Below are positions 1-5,074 of a stretch of DNA of 5,074 nucleotides, piece by piece (within the stretch, counting starts at the first letter, position 1; every line of letters begins with the position of its first letter). The stretch is from positions 1 through 5,074 of the forward strand of contig JBGUTC010000008.1 of assembly GCA_045132895.1 (NCBI GenBank). Reading direction: 5' to 3'. Both the position numbers and the translations under genes were made by a program. The notes below the pieces were generated by a model. That model was not told the origin of the DNA, did not search any database, and saw nothing but the letters and a program-made list of their open reading frames with translations. This DNA is from UMGS755 sp045132895 (GTDB lineage: Bacteria; Bacillota; Clostridia; UBA1381; UBA9506).

Positions 1-127
1 TGATTAAACAAGTGGCATCTAAATCGTTCACTGAGTCTATAATGTTTTTAACGTAGCTGAATTCACACCTTACACTTCTTATGAATTAGATCTATTTAAT
101 ACTGAGAAGGGAAGTGCTTAAAAAGTT
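1..127 (+). promoter_or_regulatory. Leader region upstream of the duplicated-module gene, with candidate -10 boxes
   Basis: No gene can be supported here. An exact TATAAT lies at 38-43 and a near match, TTTAAT, at 95-100, but neither has a convincing -35 box at 16-18 bases, so promoter assignment is weak. A purine-rich AAGGGAAG at 107-114 is the only Shine-Dalgarno-like element before the ATG at 128; its 13-base spacing is longer than usual. The left edge also has a short open frame (3-56, ending in TAG) that could be the tail of an upstream gene, but it is too short to judge. Confidence 0.25.
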
Positions 128-973
128 ATGCTTTGGTCAGATTTTTATGAAAGATATATTGACTGGTCAGAATCGACGATAATTTCGCGTATTTCATCTT
201 TGGAAGATATAGGAACGGGAGAAGAAATTATTGAAGTTTTGTATGAGTTATCATCGGAAAAGGCTAAAGACAAGTTTATACGAAAGGCCATTCGTTTAAA
301 TGCAACGTTCACTCAGGATGATTTTGTTGAACTTGAGGGGGAACTATCAGAAAACGTGTACAAAGAATTAGGAGCACATACGGGATTTGATGCGGAACAT
401 CCGTCTTTTAATGAAGATAATCTTATGTGGGATGAGTTCTATGAACTCTATGATGAATGGTCTGAAACGGACTTGATGCGAAGAATTGGAAAACTTAAAA
501 GTTTTGGCCCGGCAGATGAGGTTTCCCATGTGGCTCTGATGTTGCCGAATGATACCTGCAAGCTTGCTTTGTGTAAAAAGGCTATACGGAACGGTGTTAA
601 ATTTACAGAAGAACAGCGTTGGGATCTGGATATTGATGCAGAGGGAAATGATTGTACTGAAGCACATGACAGAGAGATTGAAATGGCTGTAGACTCGTTG
701 TATGGCGTTGATGAAGAATGTGAAGAGTATGAAGAATATGAAGAATATGAAGAGCCGCAGCAGCGATCCCCAAAATTAGGATTCTTTGGCGGCATCCTTG
801 CGATACTGGGCGCAATAGGTATGAGTAAGCGTAGAACAGGCGTTGATTCTTGTAATGATAAGCAACCGCACTATGGCTATCGTTACGGACGCTGGTATTA
901 CGGCAGAGGACACAGACATAATTGTCAAGAAGGTGGCAGCGGCATGTATCCTCAACGCACGTCCAGAGATTAG
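128..973 (+). CDS. Uncharacterised protein with two 68-residue modules, acidic EEY repeat, hydrophobic segment and Tyr/Gly/Arg-rich tail
   Basis: I do not recognise this 281-residue protein. Residues 2-69 and 100-167 are two copies of one module. They align by hand without gaps with 23 of 68 identities, sharing an (L/M)WxxFYExY..WSE start, a KAIR block and FT..L at the end. Both modules look mostly helical. Residues 195-209 form an acidic tract with three EEY units. Residues 217-232 (LGFFGGILAILGAIGM) are hydrophobic and glycine-rich, too short for a typical single membrane helix, and are followed by KRR. The tail (248-264, HYGYRYGRWYYGRGHRH) is basic and aromatic. There is no N-terminal signal peptide. 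The start is fixed by an in-frame TAA at 119-121 and because the first residues match the start of module 2. The ribosome site is weak. The gene looks more A+T-rich than its neighbours, which could reflect transfer. Real coding is well supported by the internal duplication; function is unknown. A membrane-associated or cell-envelope adaptor is one possibility. Confidence 0.8.
   Translation: MLWSDFYERYIDWSESTIISRISSLEDIGTGEEIIEVLYELSSEKAKDKFIRKAIRLNATFTQDDFVELEGELSENVYKELGAHTGFDAEHPSFNEDNLMWDEFYELYDEWSETDLMRRIGKLKSFGPADEVSHVALMLPNDTCKLALCKKAIRNGVKFTEEQRWDLDIDAEGNDCTEAHDREIEMAVDSLYGVDEECEEYEEYEEYEEPQQRSPKLGFFGGILAILGAIGMSKRRTGVDSCNDKQPHYGYRYGRWYYGRGHRHNCQEGGSGMYPQRTSRD
713..754 (+). repeat. 9-bp in-frame tandem repeat encoding Glu-Glu-Tyr units
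   Basis: Four full 9-bp units (gaagaatgt, gaagagtat, gaagaatat, gaagaatat) and a partial fifth (gaagag) run head to tail. They encode EEC EEY EEY EEY EE in the duplicated-module protein. Because the unit is a multiple of three, slippage would change the acidic tract length without breaking the frame. The two central units are almost identical, which suggests recent expansion. Confidence 0.85.
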
Positions 974-1027
974 ACCGGGTCATCAAAAACGGTTGAGTGA
1001 TTGGTATCTGATCGAGGCTTGATGCAC

Positions 1028-1056
1028 TTGACATACAACAAAACTCTCTTTACAGA
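1028..1056 (+). promoter_or_regulatory. Candidate promoter for the P-loop kinase gene
   Basis: A perfect TTGACA (1028-1033) lies 17 bases upstream of TACAGA (1051-1056), which matches TATAAT at only three of six positions. The spacing is ideal but the -10 is poor. If used, transcription would begin near 1063, inside the terminator-like structure that follows, so the promoter and a working attenuator reading from here are not easily compatible. Low confidence. Confidence 0.3.
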
Positions 1057-1059
1057 GAG
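1044..1059 (+). promoter_or_regulatory. Perfect 6-bp hairpin overlapping the terminator 5' arm (possible anti-terminator)
   Basis: CTCTCT (1044-1049) pairs exactly with AGAGAG (1054-1059) around a four-base loop, TTAC. The AGAGAG arm is also the outer part of the 5' arm of the terminator-like stem at 1054-1100, so the two structures cannot both form fully. This is the geometry of an anti-terminator/terminator pair, but no ligand, leader peptide or protein site is evident. The hairpin exists in RNA only if transcription comes from upstream, for example from the gene at 128-973. Confidence 0.4.
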
Positions 1060-1100
1060 GGTGTCAGCGATAGCGACGGGTCAAAAGGTCACCCTTTTTT
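1054..1100 (+). terminator. Probable rho-independent terminator after the duplicated-module gene
   Basis: AGGGTG (1058-1063) pairs with CACCCT (1090-1095), and the stem can extend outward as AGAG with A-U and G-U pairs into the T-run at 1095-1100. The loop is long (26 bases) and holds a small internal GTC/GAC pairing (1063-1065 with 1075-1077). It sits about 80 bases beyond the stop of the upstream gene and about 40 bases before the kinase start, so it could end the first transcript or act as an attenuator for the kinase gene. Confidence 0.5.
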
Positions 1101-1124
1101 GTTACTTTCCGGGAAGGAATCGTT

Positions 1125-1131
1125 GAAAGGA
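1125..1131 (+). promoter_or_regulatory. Ribosome binding site that sets the kinase start at 1141
   Basis: GAAAGGA ends nine bases before the ATG at 1141. The same frame is open up to a TTG at 1099, but that codon lies in the terminator T-run and lacks a ribosome site, and the extra 14 residues would precede the canonical beta-strand/P-loop start of the family. The ATG at 1141 is therefore preferred. Confidence 0.7.
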
Positions 1132-1140
1132 TATGACAGA

Positions 1141-1629
1141 ATGGAAAAGGTAATCATTATTGGCTGCCCTGGAAGCGGAAAAAGTACATTCGGACGGAAC
1201 CTTAAACGAGTTACCCATTTGCCGTTATATCACCTGGATATGATGTTCTGGAATGAGGATGGGACGACCGTTCCGAAAGAAATTTTTGTGCAGCGCTTGC
1301 AAAACGCTATGGCTCAGCCTTTGTGGATCATTGACGGGAATTATAGCAGCACGATGGAAATGAGGCTCACAGCCTGCGATACGGTGTTCTTTCTGGATTA
1401 TCCGACGGACATTTGTTTAGCGGGCATTGAAGCAAGAAAAGGCAAGACCCGTTCTGATATGCCCTGGATTGAGCAACAAGAAACGGATGAAGCCTTTATG
1501 GCGTTTATCAGGAATTATCAAACAGAAAGCAGACCGGCTGTCATCAACTTGCTGAAAAAATATTCAGATAAAAATATTATCATCTTTCGTTCCAGAGAAG
1601 AATCAGAGGAATATTTACTGGGGTTATAA
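1141..1629 (+). CDS. P-loop NTPase, topology modulation protein / FlaR-like adenylate-kinase relative
   Basis: A 162-residue cytoplasmic nucleotide-binding protein. The first strand runs into a Walker A loop, GCPGSGKS (residues 8-15). Next come LDMMFW (32-37), matching the LDxxFW motif of this family, then WIIDGNY (62-68) and VFFLDYP (82-88), which is where a Walker B-like strand falls. The C-terminal part has helices with charged residues (ARKGKTR, around 95-101) fitting a lid, and ends with a strand resembling the last core strand of small kinases. Length is normal for the family, usually about 165-180 residues. Such proteins are annotated as 'topology modulation protein', FlaR or AAA ATPase; the physiological substrate is not established, and the name FlaR should not be read as a proven role in DNA topology. 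It has its own ribosome site and is followed by a probable terminator, so it appears monocistronic. Confidence is high for the fold and family, low for the reaction. Confidence 0.88.
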   Translation: MEKVIIIGCPGSGKSTFGRNLKRVTHLPLYHLDMMFWNEDGTTVPKEIFVQRLQNAMAQPLWIIDGNYSSTMEMRLTACDTVFFLDYPTDICLAGIEARKGKTRSDMPWIEQQETDEAFMAFIRNYQTESRPAVINLLKKYSDKNIIIFRSREESEEYLLGL

Positions 1630-1669
1630 GAGATGTCTGGATATGAATGATTGCTTATTCTGACGAGAA

Positions 1670-1692
1670 AGGCAAATTGATGCCTGCTTTTT
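1670..1692 (+). terminator. Probable rho-independent terminator after the kinase gene
   Basis: AGGCA (1670-1674) pairs with TGCCT (1681-1685) around a six-base loop, and GC plus a run of six T (1688-1693) follows. A second pairing, AGGCAAA (1670-1676) with TTTGCCT (1691-1697), uses the same 5' arm and would compete. The stem is short, so termination may be partial and some transcript could continue into the peptidase genes. Confidence 0.5.
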
Positions 1693-1730
1693 TGCCTATC
1701 GAATCACAATACATGTTAAAAATATTTTTT

Positions 1731-1736
1731 AAGGAG
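1731..1736 (+). promoter_or_regulatory. Strong ribosome binding site for the DUF4910 peptidase gene
   Basis: AAGGAG lies eight bases before the ATG at 1745, close to the ideal for Bacillota. It fixes the start and excludes an overlapping open frame from 1647 that lacks such a site. No clear promoter is visible in the 38 bases between the upstream T-run and this site; a weak TTGCCT (1692-1697) / TGTTAA (1714-1719) pair is the best candidate. Confidence 0.8.
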
Positions 1737-1744
1737 ATAACGGT

Positions 1745-3607
1745 ATGGAATCATTTTTTAAATCGGAGTTTTATGAAAAACTATGCTCACTGTATTCTCA
1801 TGAGCGCATTACAAAAAACATTGAAACGTTGTATAACCTTGAAAAGCCCCGTGGCTATTCTGTTTTTCGTGAATCTACGGCTTGGTGCAAAGATGTTTTA
1901 GAAAAAGCCGGTTTTTCCGATGTTCGCCGGATTGCCCACAAAGCAGACGGCGAAACGGCTTCCTACGATTTTATTATGCCTCAGGCATGGGATCTTTGCG
2001 GACGTTCAAGCCTTGAAATTGTTGAACCTGTTAAGGAAGTGATTGCTGATACCGATCTGGATACCATCTATGCATCAGAGTATTCTGCGCCGACGCCTGC
2101 AGGAGGGCTCACGGCTGAACTGGTAGACTACGCTGACTTAGATCCGGAACACCCCGAATGTAAGGGCAAGTATGTCTTCCACCGTGGATATCTCCCGGCT
2201 CAACATCCCCGTTATAACACTTTGGCAGCAGCCGGATGTGCCGGTATTGTTTATGCTGCTTTTGAAACCACAACCCATAGTCCGGACGTTCCGACATGGA
2301 CAAATGGTCACGGACACATTGGTTGGTATCATTTAAAAGAGGATCCCGTTGTACCAACGTTCTGTGTGTCCCCAAAGACTGGTATAAAACTTCTGGAATT
2401 ACTGGCGAAGGGCAAGGTTGTTCTCCATGGAGAGATGAACACAAAGATTTATGACGGAGACCTCTACACCGTAACAGCAACAATCCCGGGAAAATCAGAT
2501 GAAGAGTTTGCACTGTTGGGGCATCTGTATGAACCTTTCCGTTCAGATGATGCTCAGGGCTTCGGTGTGGGCGTTGAAGTGGCATTGATTTTGAAAAAAC
2601 TTATTGAAGACGGGGTATTACCTCAGCCGGAGAAAACGCTGAGATTGATTTTCTCTATGGAACGATACGGATTTGCTGCCTTTTTTGCCAATCACGATAA
2701 AAAGATTCTGGCGGCGACCAGCATTGATACCTTGACCTGTGAAGCCACCAAAACATTAAATCTGGAAGTCAAAATTGTGGAATCACCTATGTCACTTCCG
2801 TTCTTTGGCGATATGCTGTTCTATGAACTGATGAACGCGTTCTATCCGGAAGTTTATTGTAAACTGTTCCCGGGAACCTTGTCAGATGACTGCTGGATGG
2901 CTGAAAGCACGGTGGATATCCCCAATAACTGGTGTGTCAGCGGATGCAGCGATGCAAGAGGCGACTATCATCACTGCAGTGCGCCGATTTTTGACGGTGT
3001 GCGCTATGAGCAACTTGCTAAACTGGTTCCTATGCTGGCGGCATCTACGGCAATTATGATTTGTGCCGGTAGAGAAGATTTTGTAAAATTAGCAGACAAA
3101 CTGGAAAAAACAGCAGCATTCTGGCTGGAATCCCAGAAAAACTTTGTTGCCGGCAGAGCAGCGGCAGGACAACTTTTAAGGCAGGATGCCGCATGGAAAA
3201 ATCATCAGGCAGAAATCCTTTATATGGGTCGTATGGCGTCCTTTAACCGTTTCTATCCGGATGTTGTAACACCTGTGCTTCCTTCCCACTGGGCAGAAAA
3301 TTACTGTGCGAATCTTCCGGAAAGAGCCTTGACGGCGGCAGAAGAAAGAGCGAAGGGCAAATGCTACCGTATCATTCAAACGGCGATTCCGTTCTCACAA
3401 GCCCGGGTTCCGGCAGAAGAACGTGTTTCATGGCCGGGTAACTATGAATTGATCTGGGCGCTGTTGTCACCGGAGAGGTCTGTCTTAGATGCGATTCGTC
3501 TGCAGGACGCAGCCTTTTCCATTACCACGTCGGATGAAATGATTGATTACTATTTATCTTATTTTGCGTTCTTGGAGAAATACGGTTACTTAGAGGAAGT
3601 TAAATAA
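1745..3607 (+). CDS. DUF4910 / M28-like aminopeptidase-type metallopeptidase
   Basis: A 620-residue protein without signal peptide or membrane helix, so probably cytoplasmic. After a helical N-terminus, residues about 120-215 look like a protease-associated (PA) insert (LVDYADLDP..CKGKYVF and the AAAGCAGIVYA strand-turn). The M28-like metal-binding core follows: H260 in LLGHLYEP, D269 in RSDDAQG, E306 in FSMERYG as likely general base, D328 in SIDTLT, and H409 or H410 in GDYHH. These fit the order H-D-E-D-H of the clan. The second acidic residue of a classical M28 Glu-Glu pair is R307 here, as I recall is normal in DUF4910/DUF2172-type relatives. Residues about 440-620 form a helical C-terminal region whose end (570-620) could be a winged-helix-like domain. 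The expected reaction is removal of an N-terminal residue or hydrolysis of a related amide, but substrates for this family are poorly defined. It lies 36 bases upstream of the M20 gene, probably in the same operon. High confidence in family, low in substrate. Confidence 0.85.
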   Translation: MESFFKSEFYEKLCSLYSHERITKNIETLYNLEKPRGYSVFRESTAWCKDVLEKAGFSDVRRIAHKADGETASYDFIMPQAWDLCGRSSLEIVEPVKEVIADTDLDTIYASEYSAPTPAGGLTAELVDYADLDPEHPECKGKYVFHRGYLPAQHPRYNTLAAAGCAGIVYAAFETTTHSPDVPTWTNGHGHIGWYHLKEDPVVPTFCVSPKTGIKLLELLAKGKVVLHGEMNTKIYDGDLYTVTATIPGKSDEEFALLGHLYEPFRSDDAQGFGVGVEVALILKKLIEDGVLPQPEKTLRLIFSMERYGFAAFFANHDKKILAATSIDTLTCEATKTLNLEVKIVESPMSLPFFGDMLFYELMNAFYPEVYCKLFPGTLSDDCWMAESTVDIPNNWCVSGCSDARGDYHHCSAPIFDGVRYEQLAKLVPMLAASTAIMICAGREDFVKLADKLEKTAAFWLESQKNFVAGRAAAGQLLRQDAAWKNHQAEILYMGRMASFNRFYPDVVTPVLPSHWAENYCANLPERALTAAEERAKGKCYRIIQTAIPFSQARVPAEERVSWPGNYELIWALLSPERSVLDAIRLQDAAFSITTSDEMIDYYLSYFAFLEKYGYLEEVK

Positions 3608-3630
3608 TTTTTCTGCTTAGTGACAATTAA

Positions 3631-3636
3631 AAGGAG
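3631..3636 (+). promoter_or_regulatory. Ribosome binding site that decides the M20 start
   Basis: AAGGAG lies four bases before an ATG at 3641 and seven before a second ATG at 3644. The latter spacing is better, so 3644 is chosen; the difference is one methionine. The frame is open back to a GTG at 3620, but that start would place the ribosome site inside the coding region. Confidence 0.75.
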
Positions 3637-3643
3637 AATCATG

Positions 3644-4807
3644 ATGAACGATCTGACAAAACGAGTATTTGAAAAAATTGATGAATTATCAGATAAATAT
3701 CTGAAGGTGTTGATTGATGTCTGCAACATAGAGAGTAAGAGCGAGGACAAAGAGGCCGTGGATAAAGTCGGCAACTATTTCGCTTCTATTGCAGAAAACA
3801 TGGGATATACCATTAGAAAAAAAGAATTTGAAAAAGCCGGCAACGTGTATTCTTTTACCTACAATCCGGGCGGCAAAAAAAAGCAGATCTCCCTTTCTTC
3901 CCATATGGACACAGTTCATGTTAAAGGCATCTTTGGCTATCCTCCTGTAAAAGTGGAAGGGGATTATGTTTACGGACCGGGTGTTAATGACAGCAAGGGA
4001 AATCTGGCTCTTGAACTTTTAGTTATGGAGGCACTGAAAGAGTGTGGCTATGACGAACGACCGGTTAAGCTGATTCTGCAAAGTGATGAGGAAGTAAACT
4101 CCTGTCTGTCTGACCATAAAACGCTTGAATTTATGGTCGAGGAGGCAAAGGGGAGTGCAGCGTTTTTAAATGCTGAAAACGTGGGACCGGAACGGATTCT
4201 GGCTATTGGCAGAAAAGGTATTACATCTCATAAAATTACAATACACGGTAAAAAAATTCATGCCGGTTGCTGTACTATGGGTGCAAGCGCTATTAAAGAG
4301 GCTGCTTACAAAATCATTGAACTTGAAAAAGACAATGACAATGATGGCATTACCTTTAACTGCGGCATTATAGAGGGCGGCGGTGTAACCAATATTGTAC
4401 CGGATCTGTGCGAAATGTCTGTTGAATACCGGTTTAAAAACATGGAACAAAAGAAACTGGCTGACGAAAAGTTCAAATGCATTGTCGAGACTTCTTTTGT
4501 AGAAGGTACCTATGCAACATCTGAGCAAATCAGCAACAGACTTCCTATGGAGGCAGATGATAAGAACAAAAACCTTGTCAGGATTATTAATGATATCTGT
4601 AAAAAAGTTGACATTGAGCCTTTCGGTATGGCGGAAACGCCTGGTGGGGCTGATAGTGCCTATCCGTCTTTAGCCGGCATCCCAACGGTGGATTCAATTG
4701 GCATTGAGGGTAGCGGTTGCCATACCTTGGCCGAAAATGCGAGAATTTCGTCCATGGCAGAAATGGCAAAGCTGACGGCGGCGATTATCATTCACTTCCC
4801 TGATTAA
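3644..4807 (+). CDS. M20 family metallopeptidase (carboxypeptidase G2 / ArgE / DapE-like)
   Basis: A 387-residue cytoplasmic di-zinc hydrolase with the complete M20 motif set. H87 and D89 (SSHMDTVH) give the first metal ligand and its supporting Asp. D116 in GPGVNDSKG is the bridging ligand. E149 and E150 in SDEEVNS are the general base and a metal ligand. E178 in NAEN is a further ligand and H360 in GSGCHTLAE the last. The dimerisation/lid domain covers about 190-305, starting with GRKGITSHKITIHG and including H206 (KKIHAG), N250 (GVTNIVP) and R263 (EYRF), positions that contact substrate in studied M20 enzymes. Length is normal. The family splits C-terminal residues, dipeptides or N-acyl groups from amino acids; the motifs are closest in style to carboxypeptidase G2-like members, but this does not fix the substrate. 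It is 36 bases downstream of the DUF4910 peptidase with no terminator between, so the two are probably co-transcribed and may act on the same or successive substrates. Confidence 0.92.
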   Translation: MNDLTKRVFEKIDELSDKYLKVLIDVCNIESKSEDKEAVDKVGNYFASIAENMGYTIRKKEFEKAGNVYSFTYNPGGKKKQISLSSHMDTVHVKGIFGYPPVKVEGDYVYGPGVNDSKGNLALELLVMEALKECGYDERPVKLILQSDEEVNSCLSDHKTLEFMVEEAKGSAAFLNAENVGPERILAIGRKGITSHKITIHGKKIHAGCCTMGASAIKEAAYKIIELEKDNDNDGITFNCGIIEGGGVTNIVPDLCEMSVEYRFKNMEQKKLADEKFKCIVETSFVEGTYATSEQISNRLPMEADDKNKNLVRIINDICKKVDIEPFGMAETPGGADSAYPSLAGIPTVDSIGIEGSGCHTLAENARISSMAEMAKLTAAIIIHFPD

Positions 4808-4837
4808 AATGTTTGCCATCATGCAATTTTAAAGGTT

Positions 4838-4870
4838 TGTGACGAAGGGAATTTTACTTGTCACAGGTTT
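4838..4870 (+). terminator. Possible weak terminator or hairpin after the M20 gene
   Basis: TGTGAC (4838-4843) pairs with GTCACA (4860-4865). After one bulged G (4844), AAG (4845-4847) pairs with CTT (4857-4859), leaving a nine-base loop. It is followed only by GGTTTT, so as an intrinsic terminator it is weak. It may instead lower read-through or protect the 3' end of the peptidase message while still letting transcription reach the oxidoreductase. The same dyad could also be a protein-binding site. Confidence 0.35.
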
Positions 4871-4901
4871 TGGCTTTGTCAATCTAAAGGAGCGATGAAA
4901 A

Positions 4902-5074
4902 ATGAAAAAAATCCGCTGGGGAATTGCAGGACCGGGATTTATTGCGCATAAATTTGCCAAGGCAATCAAAAATGTTGAGGCAGCAGAACTGGTTGCGGTT
5001 GCGTCCCGTTCATCGGAACGAAGCGCAGCATTTGCAAAGGAATATGACATTCCGGTGGCGTTTGGAAGTTATGA
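4902..5074 (+). CDS. Gfo/Idh/MocA-family NAD(P)-dependent oxidoreductase (5' part, cut by window end)
   Basis: Only the first 57 residues are present, with no stop. They form the start of a Rossmann fold: strand KKIRWGIAG, then GPGFIA, together giving the GxxGxGxIA dinucleotide-binding pattern (residues 7-15). A helix follows (KFAKAIKNV), then the second strand ELVAVASRS and helix ERSAAFAKEYDI. This order is characteristic of the Gfo/Idh/MocA family, whose members oxidise or reduce sugars, inositols and related polyols, or act on dihydrodiols. The ATG at 4902 has AAAGGAG nine bases upstream (4886-4892); an ATG at 4895 is in another frame and does not give this fold. The 94-base gap from the M20 gene holds a weak hairpin, so it may share the peptidase operon or have its own promoter. 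The substrate cannot be told from this fragment. Confidence 0.88.
   Translation, partial: MKKIRWGIAGPGFIAHKFAKAIKNVEAAELVAVASRSSERSAAFAKEYDIPVAFGSY

Noticed and set aside
448..1034. Two minus-strand open frames opposite the duplicated-module gene, one rich in Ser-Ser-Tyr and one in Leu-His-Ile repeats
   Set aside because: Their repetitive stretches are antisense readings of the 9-bp EEY repeat. Neither has a ribosome site or recognisable domain.
1099..1140. TTG-initiated 14-residue extension of the P-loop NTPase
   Set aside because: The TTG lies in the terminator T-run and has no ribosome site. The ATG at 1141 has GAAAGGA at good spacing and starts exactly where the family starts.
1647..1901. 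Open frame of 84 codons overlapping the terminator and the start of the DUF4910 gene
   Set aside because: It has no ribosome site, runs through the terminator hairpin, and overlaps a gene with a strong AAGGAG site and clear family motifs. Its translation looks non-native.
2109..2585. Minus-strand open frame of 158 codons inside the DUF4910 gene
   Set aside because: It is an antisense shadow of a gene with conserved metal-site motifs, with composition unlike a real protein and no start signals.
3620..3643. GTG-initiated extension of the M20 gene
   Set aside because: The AAGGAG site would fall inside the coding region, and the added residues are not part of the M20 fold.
4829..5050. Minus-strand open frame over the start of the oxidoreductase
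   Set aside because: The + strand encodes a clear Rossmann nucleotide-binding start with a good ribosome site, so the minus frame is a shadow.
1..5074. CRISPR array, tRNA, rRNA, insertion sequence or toxin-antitoxin pair
   Set aside because: I saw no spaced direct repeats, cloverleaf or CCA-ending segment, transposase, or pair of small overlapping genes. The only tandem repeat is the coding EEY tract.

Overview
The window looks like a piece of a Bacillota (Firmicutes) chromosome, probably from a gut-type Clostridia or Negativicutes relative. The evidence is strong AAGGAG-type ribosome binding sites, moderate A+T content, short intergenic gaps with hairpin/T-run terminators, and the protein families present. 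I cannot name a genus from the sequence. All supported genes are on the + strand.

Left part (1-1140). After a 127-base leader lies one gene (128-973) for a protein I cannot place in a named family. It has two copies of a 68-residue module, then an acidic Glu-Glu-Tyr repeat, a short glycine-rich hydrophobic segment and a Tyr/Gly/Arg/His-rich tail. It looks more A+T-rich by eye than the genes to its right. It is followed by a 167-base non-coding stretch with a perfect 6-bp hairpin whose 3' arm is also the 5' arm of a terminator-like stem, an arrangement seen in attenuators.

Middle (1141-1700). A small P-loop NTPase of the 'topology modulation protein'/FlaR-like, adenylate-kinase-related type (1141-1629) stands alone and is followed by a probable terminator.

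Right part (1745-5074). Two cytoplasmic metallopeptidases sit 36 bases apart and are probably co-transcribed: a 620-residue DUF4910/M28-like aminopeptidase-type protein and a 387-residue M20 (carboxypeptidase G2/ArgE/DapE-like) hydrolase. After 94 bases comes the start of a Gfo/Idh/MocA-type NAD(P)-dependent oxidoreductase, cut by the window edge. Together they suggest a small catabolic cluster that hydrolyses a peptide or N-acyl-amino-acid-like substrate inside the cell, possibly with a redox step on a sugar-like or amino-polyol part. That pathway is inference; no transporter or regulator is visible here.

There is no rRNA, tRNA, CRISPR array, transposase or integrase in the window. The most unusual items are the duplicated-module protein and the hairpin switch downstream of it. 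Nothing seen amounts to a demonstrated new system.
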